Source of the DNA: Flavobacterium frigoritolerans
GTDB lineage: Bacteria > Bacteroidota > Bacteroidia > Flavobacteriales > Flavobacteriaceae
Length of the DNA stretch: 64,000 bases
NCBI RefSeq assembly: GCF_025847275.1
Contig: NZ_JAOZEV010000001.1
Coordinates: 310,001-374,000 of the forward strand
Direction: 5' to 3'
Shown here one piece after another: positions 37,728-46,928 of the stretch. The notes beneath the pieces are model-generated. The model was not told where the DNA came from, ran no database searches, and worked only from the letters and a program-made list of their open reading frames with translations. Made by a program: the position numbers and the translations under genes. Each line of letters begins with the position of its first letter. Position 1 is the stretch's first letter.

Positions 37728-38216
37728 ATGACATTAAGAATAAGTTTTTTAAACCAATTGAAAATGCTGTCAGATCTCATTTTCATAACATTCGTCTATT
37801 TTTTTATGATATATTATTTCTTATCTTTTGATATTAAACTGATTGTTTATCTACTTATTCCTTATTTTTTGATGTTTATCTTTCCTGTATTATGGTTACA
37901 CTTTAATTATTTAAATCAAACTAAAGATGTCGTTTATGAAATAAGCAAAAATGTTATATTAAAAAAAAGAGGAATAGAGATTTTAAAGTACAACAATTCA
38001 GATATCAGCGAAATAACATTTCGTCTCAATGGTTCAAAAGATACTTCTAATGGCACTTTAGCATATAGTAAGTATTATTATGCAAAAATAAAACTGCTAG
38101 ACGAGTCTTTTTTTATCATTACCTCTTTGTATTCAAGTAAAATTGACACAATATTAGAAGAAAACTTCAAAGATGTTAAGATAACAAAGGAAAAAGTTTT
38201 TTATCCAATGATTTAG
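37728..38216 (+). CDS. Two-helix membrane protein with PH-like domain, putative immunity protein
   Basis: This 162-aa protein has two N-terminal transmembrane helices (LIFITFVYFFMIYYFLSF and IVYLLIPYFLMFIFPVLW) and a soluble C-terminal half. Beta strands in that half (VVYEISKNVILKKRGIEILK ... FRLNGSKDTSNG ... YYAKIKLLDESFF) resemble a bacterial PH-like domain. It starts 14 bp after the RHS toxin-like gene and has no signal peptide. In polymorphic toxin loci the gene immediately after the toxin encodes its cognate immunity protein. A membrane immunity protein would match a membrane-active tip. I know no family for it. Confidence 0.65.
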   Translation: MTLRISFLNQLKMLSDLIFITFVYFFMIYYFLSFDIKLIVYLLIPYFLMFIFPVLWLHFNYLNQTKDVVYEISKNVILKKRGIEILKYNNSDISEITFRLNGSKDTSNGTLAYSKYYYAKIKLLDESFFIITSLYSSKIDTILEENFKDVKITKEKVFYPMI

Positions 38217-38597
38217 TTGATATTCATTATGTTATGTCATTCTTCAGCTATCCAAGGTGTTTTATAAAAAATAGAAAAATCACTAAAAGTTATGAATACT
38301 GTGCTAGTGGCTCTGCCTTTTCAGCCATAAATGGGAGCATAAAAACAAATCAAGAACCAAGAAACCTAGCAAATTTGCTAGGTTTCTTTTTAAATTTATA
38401 ATTATTACATTTTTAATAAAAAGTCTTTAAATTCTTTTTTGATTACCATTGTATCAATCTATTTTAAAAACAATTGTTTTGTCTCCTTCTTTGACTTGAT
38501 TGATAATGCAACTCCTTTTTTAAGAACTAAACAAAAATTTCAGAACATCCACAATCAAAAAATATTCCTTTACTTTTGATAATCACAATTCATCCCA
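38217..38597. other. Intergenic region after the RHS locus
   Basis: It contains the terminator at 38358-38394. Otherwise it is AT-rich. A 55-codon frame at 38234-38401 runs through the terminator hairpin and is most likely not a gene. Confidence 0.5.
38358..38394 (+). terminator. Terminator of the RHS locus
   Basis: AGAAACCTAGCAAA / TTTGCTAGGTTTCT is a perfect 14-bp palindrome (loopless centre) followed by TTTT. It closes the RHS/putative immunity transcript. Confidence 0.85.
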
Positions 38598-39581
38598 ATG
38601 AAAAAAGTCCTTTTGCTTTTCTTTTTATGCATTACTTCAACCTACGGACAAACCTTAGGTTGTACCGATCCGTTGTCTAAAAACTACAATCCGAAAGCTA
38701 CTGAGAATGATGGAAGTTGTGTTTACAAATCAGTAAAAATAAAACCAGAGTATTCTAATAAGCTAAGTGATTCTATAAAAGAAACTTCGGGATTAATAGC
38801 TTTCGATTCGTTGTTGTGGACACATAATGATGACCATGACAAAACCATTTATCGGCTAAATCATCAAGGAGAAATTAAAAAGAAAATCGTACTGGAGGGA
38901 GTAATTAATACCGACTGGGAAGAAATCTCGCAAGACAGCACACATATATACATAGGCGATTTTGGAAATAATTATACAGTAAACAGAAGTAATTTGCATA
39001 TCCTTAAAATCGAGAAAGAATCGTTTTTAGCAGGAAAACCTATCATCGATACCATTTCATTTACTTATTCCAATCAAACCAATTTTACCAAGAAAAACCC
39101 AAACAAAACCAACTTTGATTGCGAAGCTTTTATCGTTACAACCGACAGTATTTATTTGTTTACCAAACAATGGAAACAAACTAAAACCAGCATTTATACT
39201 TTACCCAATACACCCGGAAATCATATTGCGCAACTAAAAGAAACCCTCGATGTAAAAGGATTGGTAACTGGTGCTACTCATTTGCCTTCCAAGAAACTGA
39301 TAGTTCTTTGTGGATATTCAAAAATTGGGAAACCATTTTTATATCTTTTATATGATTATAAAAACAATGATTTTCTCTCAGGTAATAAACGAAAAATCAA
39401 GATCGCATTGCCATTTCATCAAATTGAAGGTATTGCAACCGAAGATGGTTTGCATTATTATTTAACTAATGAATCTTTGGTTAGAAAGCCAGTACTTAAT
39501 ACACCTCAACAAATCCATCGAGTTGACTTAAGTACTTTTCTCAGCACCTATTTGGGGCAACAATCTCAAAATAAGATCTAA
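38598..39581 (+). CDS. Secreted protein with Cys-rich N-terminal motif and beta-propeller-like body
   Basis: This 327-aa protein has a signal peptide (MKKVLLLFFLCITSTYGQ). A short GCTDPLSKNYNPKATENDGS segment follows, a motif seen in many Bacteroidota secreted proteins. The body has repeated beta-strand units (LIAFDSLLWTHNDDHDKTIY, EEISQDSTHIYIGDFGNNYT, CEAFIVTTDSIYLFTKQW) consistent with a phytase-like or SMP-30-like propeller. No catalytic set can be assigned. It stands alone between two intergenic regions. Confidence 0.75.
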   Translation: MKKVLLLFFLCITSTYGQTLGCTDPLSKNYNPKATENDGSCVYKSVKIKPEYSNKLSDSIKETSGLIAFDSLLWTHNDDHDKTIYRLNHQGEIKKKIVLEGVINTDWEEISQDSTHIYIGDFGNNYTVNRSNLHILKIEKESFLAGKPIIDTISFTYSNQTNFTKKNPNKTNFDCEAFIVTTDSIYLFTKQWKQTKTSIYTLPNTPGNHIAQLKETLDVKGLVTGATHLPSKKLIVLCGYSKIGKPFLYLLYDYKNNDFLSGNKRKIKIALPFHQIEGIATEDGLHYYLTNESLVRKPVLNTPQQIHRVDLSTFLSTYLGQQSQNKI

Positions 39582-39970
39582 CTACTTAAGAGATTAAAGT
39601 TTCATTATGCTAAACCTGCATTTTCTTAACTTCTTTATGGAGAAAAACGGACACATAGAGTATATACTCAATGTTCTCACAAACTTATCCCAGATTATCG
39701 AATTCTGCGTATAATTCTTCGACTCTGCTCAGAATGACAATATCATGGAAAAACTTTGCGCTCTTTGCGGTTAATTTTTCCTGCCACTCCCGATAGCTAT
39801 CGGGATAAAAGGATTAAAAAGATTTTAAATCTTTGCGAACCTTGCGTATCCCCCTGCGCCCTTTGCGGTTAATATCTTTAATGATAAAGTAAAATTTGTA
39901 AATCTTACAAATATCTACCAAAATTATGCAACAACCATTTGCTAGAAGATAGCAACCTTTGCTCTCTGAT
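39582..39970. repeat. Intergenic region with flavobacterial repeat words
   Basis: This region carries a perfect 18-bp palindrome TCCCGATAGCTATCGGGA (39788-39805). It also has two copies of a TTTGCG...CTTTGCGGTTAA word (near 39757-39776 and 39855-39874) and related GCGAACCTTGCG text. Such words recur between genes in flavobacterial genomes. No gene is seen. Confidence 0.6.
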
Positions 39971-40378
39971 ATGAAAAAAGCATTAATCTTATTCCTCTCT
40001 TTTTTTTACTTGGTATTGTCATGTGGCTTTACCAAGAATACTCATATCTGCAAAGGAATTCAACAAGAAACTTATTTTTTCGCACAAAATAAAGAAGGTC
40101 AACCTTGTACTAAATGTGCTTTTAAAGACGGAAAAATACGTAAAGATTGCTGTAAGCACGAAACCAAATTATTAAAAATAACAGAAAAGGCGCAAAAAGC
40201 ATCTTCTGATAATCCTCCTTTAAAATACTTGGGAGTTGCCTTGCCTTTTCATTTCTTCAAAGTTGTTTTTGGTTATGAACTCCCGCAAGTAAAAACTGCT
40301 AGGTTTTCATACGTATTTACAACGATTCCTATTAGGAATACCTTACTCTACATTTATTATTGCGTGTACCGAATTTGA
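39971..40378 (+). CDS. HYC_CC_PP-type small Cys-rich protein
   Basis: This 135-aa protein has a hydrophobic signal-like start (MKKALILFLSFFYLVLSCG) with a potential lipobox cysteine. A Cys/His-rich part follows (THICKGIQQETYFF, PCTKCAFKDG, DCCKHETKLL), and then a C-terminal portion. The H-x-C, CxxC and CC pattern fits the HYC_CC_PP family as I remember it, commonly located beside RND heavy-metal efflux genes. A metal-binding periplasmic role is likely. I start at the ATG at 39971; a TTG 12 bp upstream is also in frame. It precedes the efflux operon by 78 bp. Confidence 0.7.
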   Translation: MKKALILFLSFFYLVLSCGFTKNTHICKGIQQETYFFAQNKEGQPCTKCAFKDGKIRKDCCKHETKLLKITEKAQKASSDNPPLKYLGVALPFHFFKVVFGYELPQVKTARFSYVFTTIPIRNTLLYIYYCVYRI

Positions 40379-40456
40379 TTTTATTCAATTGATACACTGT
40401 GCTGTTTCTAAAGAATAGCACGGGACTTCTATTGTTTAATTTTAAATATTTAATGT

Positions 40457-41842
40457 ATGAAAATGCAATTCTTTGCATTGGTATTCATCGGTTTTGCCTC
40501 TGGAAATCTTTTGGCGCAGACCGTAACTTTACCAAATGCTCTTGAACGTTCTGTTCAGAATTTTGAAAAAATAAAAGCCAAAGAAGCAATGGTACTTGCT
40601 TCAAGAGAAAATGTAATATACCAAAAAAGTCAATATTTACCTGATTTCACCTTGATGGCACAACAGAGTTATGGAACTATCAACGCTCAAAACGGACCTA
40701 TGTATGGCTTTGGTGGTTTGGGTGTTGCATCGACTTCTATGCCTTTGCAAGAACAAAACTGGAATGCCGCTTTTGGCTCGCTTTACTTGGCAAACATCAA
40801 TTGGAACCTATTTACTTTTGGTAAAATAAAAAGCCAGGTTGCTATTGCCAAAGCCGATGAATCTGTTGCTCAAAAAGACTTGGATCAACTAAAATTCCAA
40901 CATCAGGTAAAAGTTGGTGCTGCTTACTTAAATCTCTTGGCTGCACAACGTGTAAAATTTGTACAGGATAAAAATCTGGAACGTGCCGAAGTTGTGGCTA
41001 CAACTACCGAGAGCCGTTCGAATAGCGGTTTGATTCCAGAAGTCGATTTTTCTTTGGCGAAAGCCGAAGTTGCTAATACTAAATCGGCAGTAATAAAAGC
41101 TTATGATTTAGAACTCGATTACTCCAAAGCGCTGGCGGTTATGATGGGTGAAGAATATCGTAAGTACGAATTGGATAGCCTTTTTACCAACAAAACTCCT
41201 TCTCTACTTCTTGAATCTCCATTAGAAACTAGTAAACATCCTATTTTGGAATGGCAAAACAGTGCGGTTCAAAAAAGCATGCAACAAGAAAAACTACAAT
41301 CAGCACTTGGACTTCCTACTATTTCGTCATTTGGCGTAATTCAAGGTCGGGGTTCGGGATTCGATTGGAATTATGTACAAGATAATTCAGCCTTTTCTAA
41401 ATCCTATTCTGATGGAGTTGGCATAGACCGCAGCAATTATCTAGTTGGCGTTGGCATAAGTTGGAATCTGATGAATATATACCGTCAGTCGTCCAAAAAG
41501 AAAGAGCAAAAATTCATTACCCAATCTTTGCAAAAAGAATATGATTATATGAATCAGGAGCTTGTGGCACAACAAAAATTGGCAGATGACAAATTAAAAA
41601 ATGCATTTGAAAATTTTGAAGAAACCAAAACGCAAGTAAAAGCTGCGACAGCCGCTTACCAACAACATACTGCACTATACAATAACGGATTAACAACTAT
41701 TGTAGATCTGACTCAATCTTTCTATACGCTCAACAGAGCCGAAATAGACTATGAAATAGCGCAAAACAACATCTGGCAAGCCTTATGGATTAAAGCTGCC
41801 GCCAAAGGTGATCTGTCTATTTTATTAAACGCCATTTACTAA
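40457..41842 (+). CDS. TolC-family outer-membrane efflux protein
   Basis: This 461-aa protein has a signal peptide (MKMQFFALVFIGFASGNLLAQ) and the TolC repeat pattern: long helices with periodic NTVFAYN-like elements (KVGAAYLNLLAAQRVKF, VDFSLAKAEVANTKSAVIKA, ALYNNGLTTIVDLTQSFYTL). It forms the trimeric outer-membrane channel of a tripartite efflux pump. It lies 10 bp upstream of the RND permease gene and is the first pump gene of the cluster. Confidence 0.93.
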   Translation: MKMQFFALVFIGFASGNLLAQTVTLPNALERSVQNFEKIKAKEAMVLASRENVIYQKSQYLPDFTLMAQQSYGTINAQNGPMYGFGGLGVASTSMPLQEQNWNAAFGSLYLANINWNLFTFGKIKSQVAIAKADESVAQKDLDQLKFQHQVKVGAAYLNLLAAQRVKFVQDKNLERAEVVATTTESRSNSGLIPEVDFSLAKAEVANTKSAVIKAYDLELDYSKALAVMMGEEYRKYELDSLFTNKTPSLLLESPLETSKHPILEWQNSAVQKSMQQEKLQSALGLPTISSFGVIQGRGSGFDWNYVQDNSAFSKSYSDGVGIDRSNYLVGVGISWNLMNIYRQSSKKKEQKFITQSLQKEYDYMNQELVAQQKLADDKLKNAFENFEETKTQVKAATAAYQQHTALYNNGLTTIVDLTQSFYTLNRAEIDYEIAQNNIWQALWIKAAAKGDLSILLNAIY

Positions 41843-41852
41843 AGCATAAATT

Positions 41853-44800
41853 ATGAATTTAATACGTTTTGCCTTGCGCAAGCCCATCTCGATTATGGTG
41901 ATGGTGCTAGGGCTTTTATTCTTCGGAATTAAAGCTACCAAAGATATAAAGGTAGATATTCTGCCAGATATGAATCTTCCTGTCGTGTATATTGCCCATT
42001 CCTTTAATGGTTATACACCTCAACAAATGGAAGGTTATTTTACAAAGATGTACGTAAACATGATGCTCTTTACAAGCGGAATCGAAAGCATCGAAACCAA
42101 GAATACTCAAGGTCTTACCTTAATGAAAATAAACTTTTATGAAGGTACAGATATGGGTCAGGCTATTGCCGAAATCAATGCACTGTCTAATCGTTCTCAG
42201 GTATTTTTACCACCGGGTGCTCCGCCTCCATTCATCATCCGATTTGATGCATCGTCGCAACCTGTTGGACAATTGGTTTTCAAGAGTAATTCGAAAACTA
42301 ATAATGAATTGCAGGATATTGCCAACTTTACGGCTCGACCATTTTTGATTAAAATTCCGGGATTAACCACCGCACCACCCTTTGGCGGAAGCCCTAGAAC
42401 TATCGAGATCAACATCGACCCGAATAAATTACGTACCCATCAATTAACGCCTGAGCAAATTGTAGAAGCTATTAGCCGCAATAATATTACTTCTCCATCT
42501 GGAAATATATACATTGATGATATTAATTATTTAACACCTACAAACAATACGATTAAAGAAGTTGCCGATTTTGGAAATATTCCGATTTTTAAAGGTGCAG
42601 TCGAGAATGTTTATATCCGTGATGTAGCAACTGTAAAAGACGGAGCCGATATTACAACTGGTTATGCCTTGATTAACGGAGCACGTTCAGTGTATATCAA
42701 TATTGCAAAATCGGGTAATGCATCGACTTGGGATGTAGTAAGAAATTTGAAGAAAGCCATCCCGATGATTCAGAATAATTTACCAGATGATGTTACTATT
42801 TCTTATGAGTTTGACCAATCTGTATATGTTATCAATGCCGTAAAAAGTTTAATTCTCGAAGGCGTATTAGGTGCTTTATTAACCGGATTAATGGTATTGC
42901 TATTCTTGCGTGATAAAAGAGCGGCTTTAATTGTGGTATTAACGATTCCTATTTCGATTATTTCGGGCGTATTATTCCTGAAATTATTCGGGCAAAGTAT
43001 CAATATTATGTCCTTATCAGGATTGGCTCTAGCCATAGGAATCCTAGTTGACGAAAGTACGGTTACGATAGAAAACATCCACCAACATCTTGTAATGGGC
43101 AAAACTAAAGCCAAAGCAATTCTGGATGCTTGTCGCGAAATTGCCTTTCCTAAATTATTGATTCTGCTTTGTATTTTGGCTGTATTTGCACCCGCATTTA
43201 TGATGACAGGAATCCCTGGTTCATTATTTATGCCGTTGGCACTTGCTATTGGATTTTCGATGATTGTATCATTCCTCCTATCGCAAACCTTTGTTCCCGT
43301 AATGGCAAACTGGTTAATGAAAGCCAAAGAAGAAGATTACGAACACAAAGAAGACCGTTTTGATCGATTTAAAAATCGTTTTATAATGTTCTTGCAATCC
43401 ATAATGGAAAAACGCAAAATTATATTGATTGCGAGTTTTGTCTTGGTTTCATTAGGTGTTTTTATAATGTACAGTAATACAGGAAAGGATGTATTGCCAA
43501 CCGTGAATTCAAGTCAGTTTCAAGTGCGCATAAAAGCACCCGAAGGAACTCGAATTGAAAAAACGGAGCTAAAAATCAAGCAGGTTTTACGCGAACTAGA
43601 AACCGTAATTGGCAAAGACCATATTGCCATTTCTTCGGTATTTATTGGTCAGCATCCATCCTCATTTGCAGTAAGCCCTATTTACTTATACAACGCAGGA
43701 CCTCACGAAGCGTTGATGCAGATTGCATTAAAAGATTTTGACGGAAACACCAATGATTTAAAAGAAAAAATTCGTCACCACATGAAAGCAAAAATGCCAG
43801 AATTGCATTTTTCTTTCGAACCAATAGAACTAACAGAAAAGATTCTTAGTCAAGGAACTAATACGCCTATTGAAGTTCGTTTCTCTGGAATGATGAAAAA
43901 AATGAACATCATGTACGCCAATAAATTACTGGCTAAACTAAAAGAAATCGACTATTTAAGAGATCAGCAAATTCCGCAATCGCTAAGTTATCCAGCTTTC
44001 GAAATTAATATCGACAGGTTAAGAGCGGCGCAATTAGGAATCGATGCTCAGGACATTGCACGTTCATTAGTACCAATTACAGCATCTTCGCGCTATACCA
44101 GCAAGAATATGTGGGTAGGCGGAATGATGGGAATTGCCTACGATGTACAAGTACAAACACCTCAAAATATACTAAACAGCAAGGACGAATTACTTAATGT
44201 TCCGTTAGGAAAAAACTCCGACCGACCTGTTCTGGGTGATGTAGCTACAATAACCCCAACAAAAGTTTTGGGCGAAAGTTACAATCTAGGAACAATGGCT
44301 TATACGCCAGTTACAGCAAATATTCATAATACCGATTTAGGCCGTGCACAAAAAGATGTACAAGCGGCGATTGCATCATTGGGAGAATTACCTAAAGGAG
44401 TAAACATTCAAATCTCGGGAATGGTTCCCGTTTTGGATGAAACCATGAGTAGCTTGGCATTGGGATTATTAATTGCCATTATGGTTATCTTCCTGATGTT
44501 GGCGGCCAATTATCAATCGTTCAAAGTTTCGTTTGTAATCCTAACAACCGTACCGTTTGTAATCTTAGGTTCGTTACTATTAATGAAACTTACTGGCTCA
44601 ACATTAAACCTACAATCTTATATGGGAATCATTATGTCTGTAGGAGTTTCTATTGCCAATGCCGTACTATTAATAAGTAACGCCGAAACCTTACGCATGC
44701 AAAACGGGAATGCGTTAACGGCAGCCATTCAGGCAGCGTCATTACGTATTCGTCCTATTATCATGACATCGCTGGCAATGATCGCTGGAATGTTACCTAT

Positions 44801-45008
44801 GGCTATTGGTCATGGCGAAGGTGGCGATCAGGTTGCACCATTAGGCAGAGCCGTAATTGGCGGATTAATCGCATCCTCATTTAGTGTATTGTTGTTATTA
44901 CCATTGGTATTCGTATGGATACAAGGCAAAGCATCGACGCAATCCCCATCATTAGACCCTGAAGACGAAAACAGTACACATTATATAACGACAAACCCTC
45001 CGGTGTAA
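41853..45008 (+). CDS. RND efflux permease
   Basis: This 1051-aa protein is full length for an RND (AcrB/CusA-type) inner-membrane proton antiporter. It has 12 membrane helices and two large periplasmic loops. TM4 carries LAIGILVDESTVTIENIHQH, so the usual double Asp/Glu is represented by D-E. TM1 starts LRKPISIMVMVLGLLFFG. The acidic TM4 motif and linkage to the Cys-rich proteins suit metal export, but the substrate cannot be fixed from the sequence. It is encoded between tolC-like and adaptor genes. Confidence 0.93.
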   Translation: MNLIRFALRKPISIMVMVLGLLFFGIKATKDIKVDILPDMNLPVVYIAHSFNGYTPQQMEGYFTKMYVNMMLFTSGIESIETKNTQGLTLMKINFYEGTDMGQAIAEINALSNRSQVFLPPGAPPPFIIRFDASSQPVGQLVFKSNSKTNNELQDIANFTARPFLIKIPGLTTAPPFGGSPRTIEINIDPNKLRTHQLTPEQIVEAISRNNITSPSGNIYIDDINYLTPTNNTIKEVADFGNIPIFKGAVENVYIRDVATVKDGADITTGYALINGARSVYINIAKSGNASTWDVVRNLKKAIPMIQNNLPDDVTISYEFDQSVYVINAVKSLILEGVLGALLTGLMVLLFLRDKRAALIVVLTIPISIISGVLFLKLFGQSINIMSLSGLALAIGILVDESTVTIENIHQHLVMGKTKAKAILDACREIAFPKLLILLCILAVFAPAFMMTGIPGSLFMPLALAIGFSMIVSFLLSQTFVPVMANWLMKAKEEDYEHKEDRFDRFKNRFIMFLQSIMEKRKIILIASFVLVSLGVFIMYSNTGKDVLPTVNSSQFQVRIKAPEGTRIEKTELKIKQVLRELETVIGKDHIAISSVFIGQHPSSFAVSPIYLYNAGPHEALMQIALKDFDGNTNDLKEKIRHHMKAKMPELHFSFEPIELTEKILSQGTNTPIEVRFSGMMKKMNIMYANKLLAKLKEIDYLRDQQIPQSLSYPAFEINIDRLRAAQLGIDAQDIARSLVPITASSRYTSKNMWVGGMMGIAYDVQVQTPQNILNSKDELLNVPLGKNSDRPVLGDVATITPTKVLGESYNLGTMAYTPVTANIHNTDLGRAQKDVQAAIASLGELPKGVNIQISGMVPVLDETMSSLALGLLIAIMVIFLMLAANYQSFKVSFVILTTVPFVILGSLLLMKLTGSTLNLQSYMGIIMSVGVSIANAVLLISNAETLRMQNGNALTAAIQAASLRIRPIIMTSLAMIAGMLPMAIGHGEGGDQVAPLGRAVIGGLIASSFSVLLLLPLVFVWIQGKASTQSPSLDPEDENSTHYITTNPPV

Positions 45009-45195
45009 TTCATAAAAATATTATTTAACACATAGAAACATAGCTATGTGTATTTTAACTAAGTGAAACGACTTTTTTAAGAGAACAAAATCTATGTTTC
45101 TATGTGTTAAAATTAATTACACCCAACGATTAACATTAGAAAATAAAATCATGAAATCACCATGATTCAAAATCATAATCAATAATAAAATACAT
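45009..45195. repeat. Intergenic 19-bp inverted repeat
   Basis: TTAACACATAGAAACATAG (45025-45043) and CTATGTTTCTATGTGTTAA (45092-45110) are perfect inverted copies separated by 48 bp. They would form a long hairpin in the mRNA between the permease and adaptor genes. It is similar to dispersed intergenic repeats of flavobacteria. There is no U-tract. Confidence 0.8.
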
Positions 45196-46284
45196 ATGAA
45201 ACTAATCTATTATATCCTTATCGGAATTGTATTTGCATCCTGCAATTCAGAAACTAAAAAGGCCGAAAAAACAGACGCGATGCCAATGATGATGATGCCC
45301 AATTTTGAAACAATATCCATCAAGAAAAGCAATCCATTAGTACAATTAAAACTAGCTGGAGAATTAGTCTCAGATCAGGAAACAGCTATTTATGCCAAAG
45401 TAAACAGTTATGTCAAGAAACTTCCTGTAGATATTGGCTCCGTAGTAACCAAAGGACAAATTATTCTTGTACTCGAAGCACCAGAGATTCAGGCACAATT
45501 AGCATCGGCAAAATCAAAGTGGAAAGCACAAGAAGCAATATACATTGCAACAAAATCCAATTACGACCGAATGTTCAAAGCCAATGAAACAAAAGGCGCC
45601 ATTGCCAAAGATGCTTTAGACCAGATTACAGCAAGAAAACTAGCCGATCAAGCACAACTAGAAGCAGCCAAATCGGCCTATCAGGAAATCCAAATTATGA
45701 ATGATTACTTAGTAATCCGAGCTCCGTTTAGCGGAATCGTTGCCGAAAGAAACATCGACTTAGGTTCGTATGTTGGCCCAATGGGAAAAGGTTCCGACAA
45801 ACCTTTATTGGTACTTCAGGATAATAAAAAACTAAGAGTTTCTCTTTCTGTTCCCGAAGCCAATACAGGGTATTTAAACTTAGGAGATTCGGTACATTTC
45901 AGGGTAAATTCGATACCTCAGAAAAAGTATATGGCAAAAATATCTCGAAAATCAGGAGTGCTGGATTTCAAACTCCGCTCTGAACGTATCGAAGCCGATT
46001 TAATGAAAATATATCCTGAGCTAAAACCCTTAATGGTAGTCGAAGCAATGATACCATTACAGGCAAAAGAAGCAACTTTTTTTATTCCAAAAACAGCTTT
46101 GATCGAAAGTAATCTTGGTATGTATGTAATTCGCATCGAAAACGGAATGACAAAAAATATCCCTGTTTCAAAAGGGCGACCATTAATGGATAAAATCGAA
46201 GTTTTTGGTGAATTAAATGAAGGCGATAACATACTCCTAAAAGCCACCGAAGAAATAATTGAAGGAACAAAAATTAAAAAATAA
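45196..46284 (+). CDS. RND periplasmic adaptor (membrane fusion protein), lipoprotein
   Basis: This 362-aa protein starts with a lipoprotein signal peptide (IVFASCNS lipobox). It shows the HlyD/MFP order: barrel-sandwich (VNSYVKKLPVDIGSVVTKGQ), helical hairpin (AQLASAKSKWKAQEAIY ... QAQLEAAKSAYQE) and second lipoyl half (VIRAPFSGIVAERNIDLGS). It links the TolC-type channel to the RND permease. The N-terminal run of methionines (MPMMMMP near residue 31-37) may bind a metal such as copper or silver; this is inference. Confidence 0.9.
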   Translation: MKLIYYILIGIVFASCNSETKKAEKTDAMPMMMMPNFETISIKKSNPLVQLKLAGELVSDQETAIYAKVNSYVKKLPVDIGSVVTKGQIILVLEAPEIQAQLASAKSKWKAQEAIYIATKSNYDRMFKANETKGAIAKDALDQITARKLADQAQLEAAKSAYQEIQIMNDYLVIRAPFSGIVAERNIDLGSYVGPMGKGSDKPLLVLQDNKKLRVSLSVPEANTGYLNLGDSVHFRVNSIPQKKYMAKISRKSGVLDFKLRSERIEADLMKIYPELKPLMVVEAMIPLQAKEATFFIPKTALIESNLGMYVIRIENGMTKNIPVSKGRPLMDKIEVFGELNEGDNILLKATEEIIEGTKIKK

Positions 46285-46288
46285 AACG

Positions 46289-46723
46289 ATGAAAACATAT
46301 AGCAAATACTTAATTATTGCCACAATTGCAACGGTACTAATTTCTTGTAAAAACAAAGAAACCAAAGAACAAATTGTAGCACAAACTCAGCAAGAACAGC
46401 CAGTACAACAAAATACTGCTCCTAATAAAGCGAAGCACGTCCCTAATGATGAGGTATGTATGGTAAATGACAAACACATGGGAAAAAAGCAAATGGAAGT
46501 TCCCTTTAATGGGAAAATGTACTTCGGATGTTGTGCCATGTGCGTAGAACGTATTCCAAACGACGAAAGCGTGCGTAAAGCAACAGACCCTTTTACTGGA
46601 GAAAAAATCGATAAAGCCTCGGCATATATTGTGTCATTAAACCAAGAAGGAAATGTCGCTTATTTTGCATCTGAAGAAAATTTTCAAAAGTTTATGAAAG
46701 ATAACGAACGAACAAAAAACTAG
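46289..46723 (+). CDS. TRASH/YHS-like metal-binding lipoprotein
   Basis: This 144-aa protein begins with a lipoprotein signal peptide (VLISCKNKE). After a Gln-rich linker comes a Cys-rich domain with a TRASH/YHS-like look (VCMVNDKHMGKKQMEVPFN, YFGCCAMCVERI, ATDPFTGEKIDKASAYIV). The closely spaced C-C-x-x-C set and methionines suggest copper or other soft-metal binding. It is the last gene of the efflux cluster. I chose the ATG at 46289; the in-frame ATG at 46259 falls within the adaptor gene. Its role may be periplasmic metal sensing or delivery. Confidence 0.75.
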   Translation: MKTYSKYLIIATIATVLISCKNKETKEQIVAQTQQEQPVQQNTAPNKAKHVPNDEVCMVNDKHMGKKQMEVPFNGKMYFGCCAMCVERIPNDESVRKATDPFTGEKIDKASAYIVSLNQEGNVAYFASEENFQKFMKDNERTKN

Positions 46724-46755
46724 TTGCCTAATTTTATACATTAGAATCCTTTTAC

Positions 46756-46793
46756 CTAAAATCCACTTTACTAACAATAAAGTGGATTTTTAA
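46756..46793 (+). terminator. Terminator of the efflux cluster
   Basis: AAAATCCACTTTA / TAAAGTGGATTTT (46758-46770 and 46778-46790) is a 13-bp perfect stem followed by T-rich sequence, 34 bp after the last gene. Confidence 0.9.
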
Positions 46794-46855
46794 TTTTATA
46801 ATACCAATCTATACCTTCATTTTATTATCCATTCAAAAATGAGAATAGAAATACA

Positions 46856-46895
46856 AAAAAAGAACTGTTCAAAATATTTTGAACAGTTCTTTTAA
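46856..46895 (-). terminator. Terminator of the GNAT gene
   Basis: AAAGAACTGTTCAAAA / TTTTGAACAGTTCTTT is a 16-bp palindromic stem around a short AT centre, 34 bp after the GNAT stop on the minus strand, with an A-run on its left that becomes a U-tract. Confidence 0.9.
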
Positions 46896-46928
46896 ACTAC
46901 AATTTATCGTAGCTATTCATAAAACTAA

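Noticed and set aside
38234..38401. A 55-codon frame after the putative immunity gene
   Set aside because: It runs through the terminator hairpin, whose palindrome it simply translates. It has no other gene signals and is probably chance.
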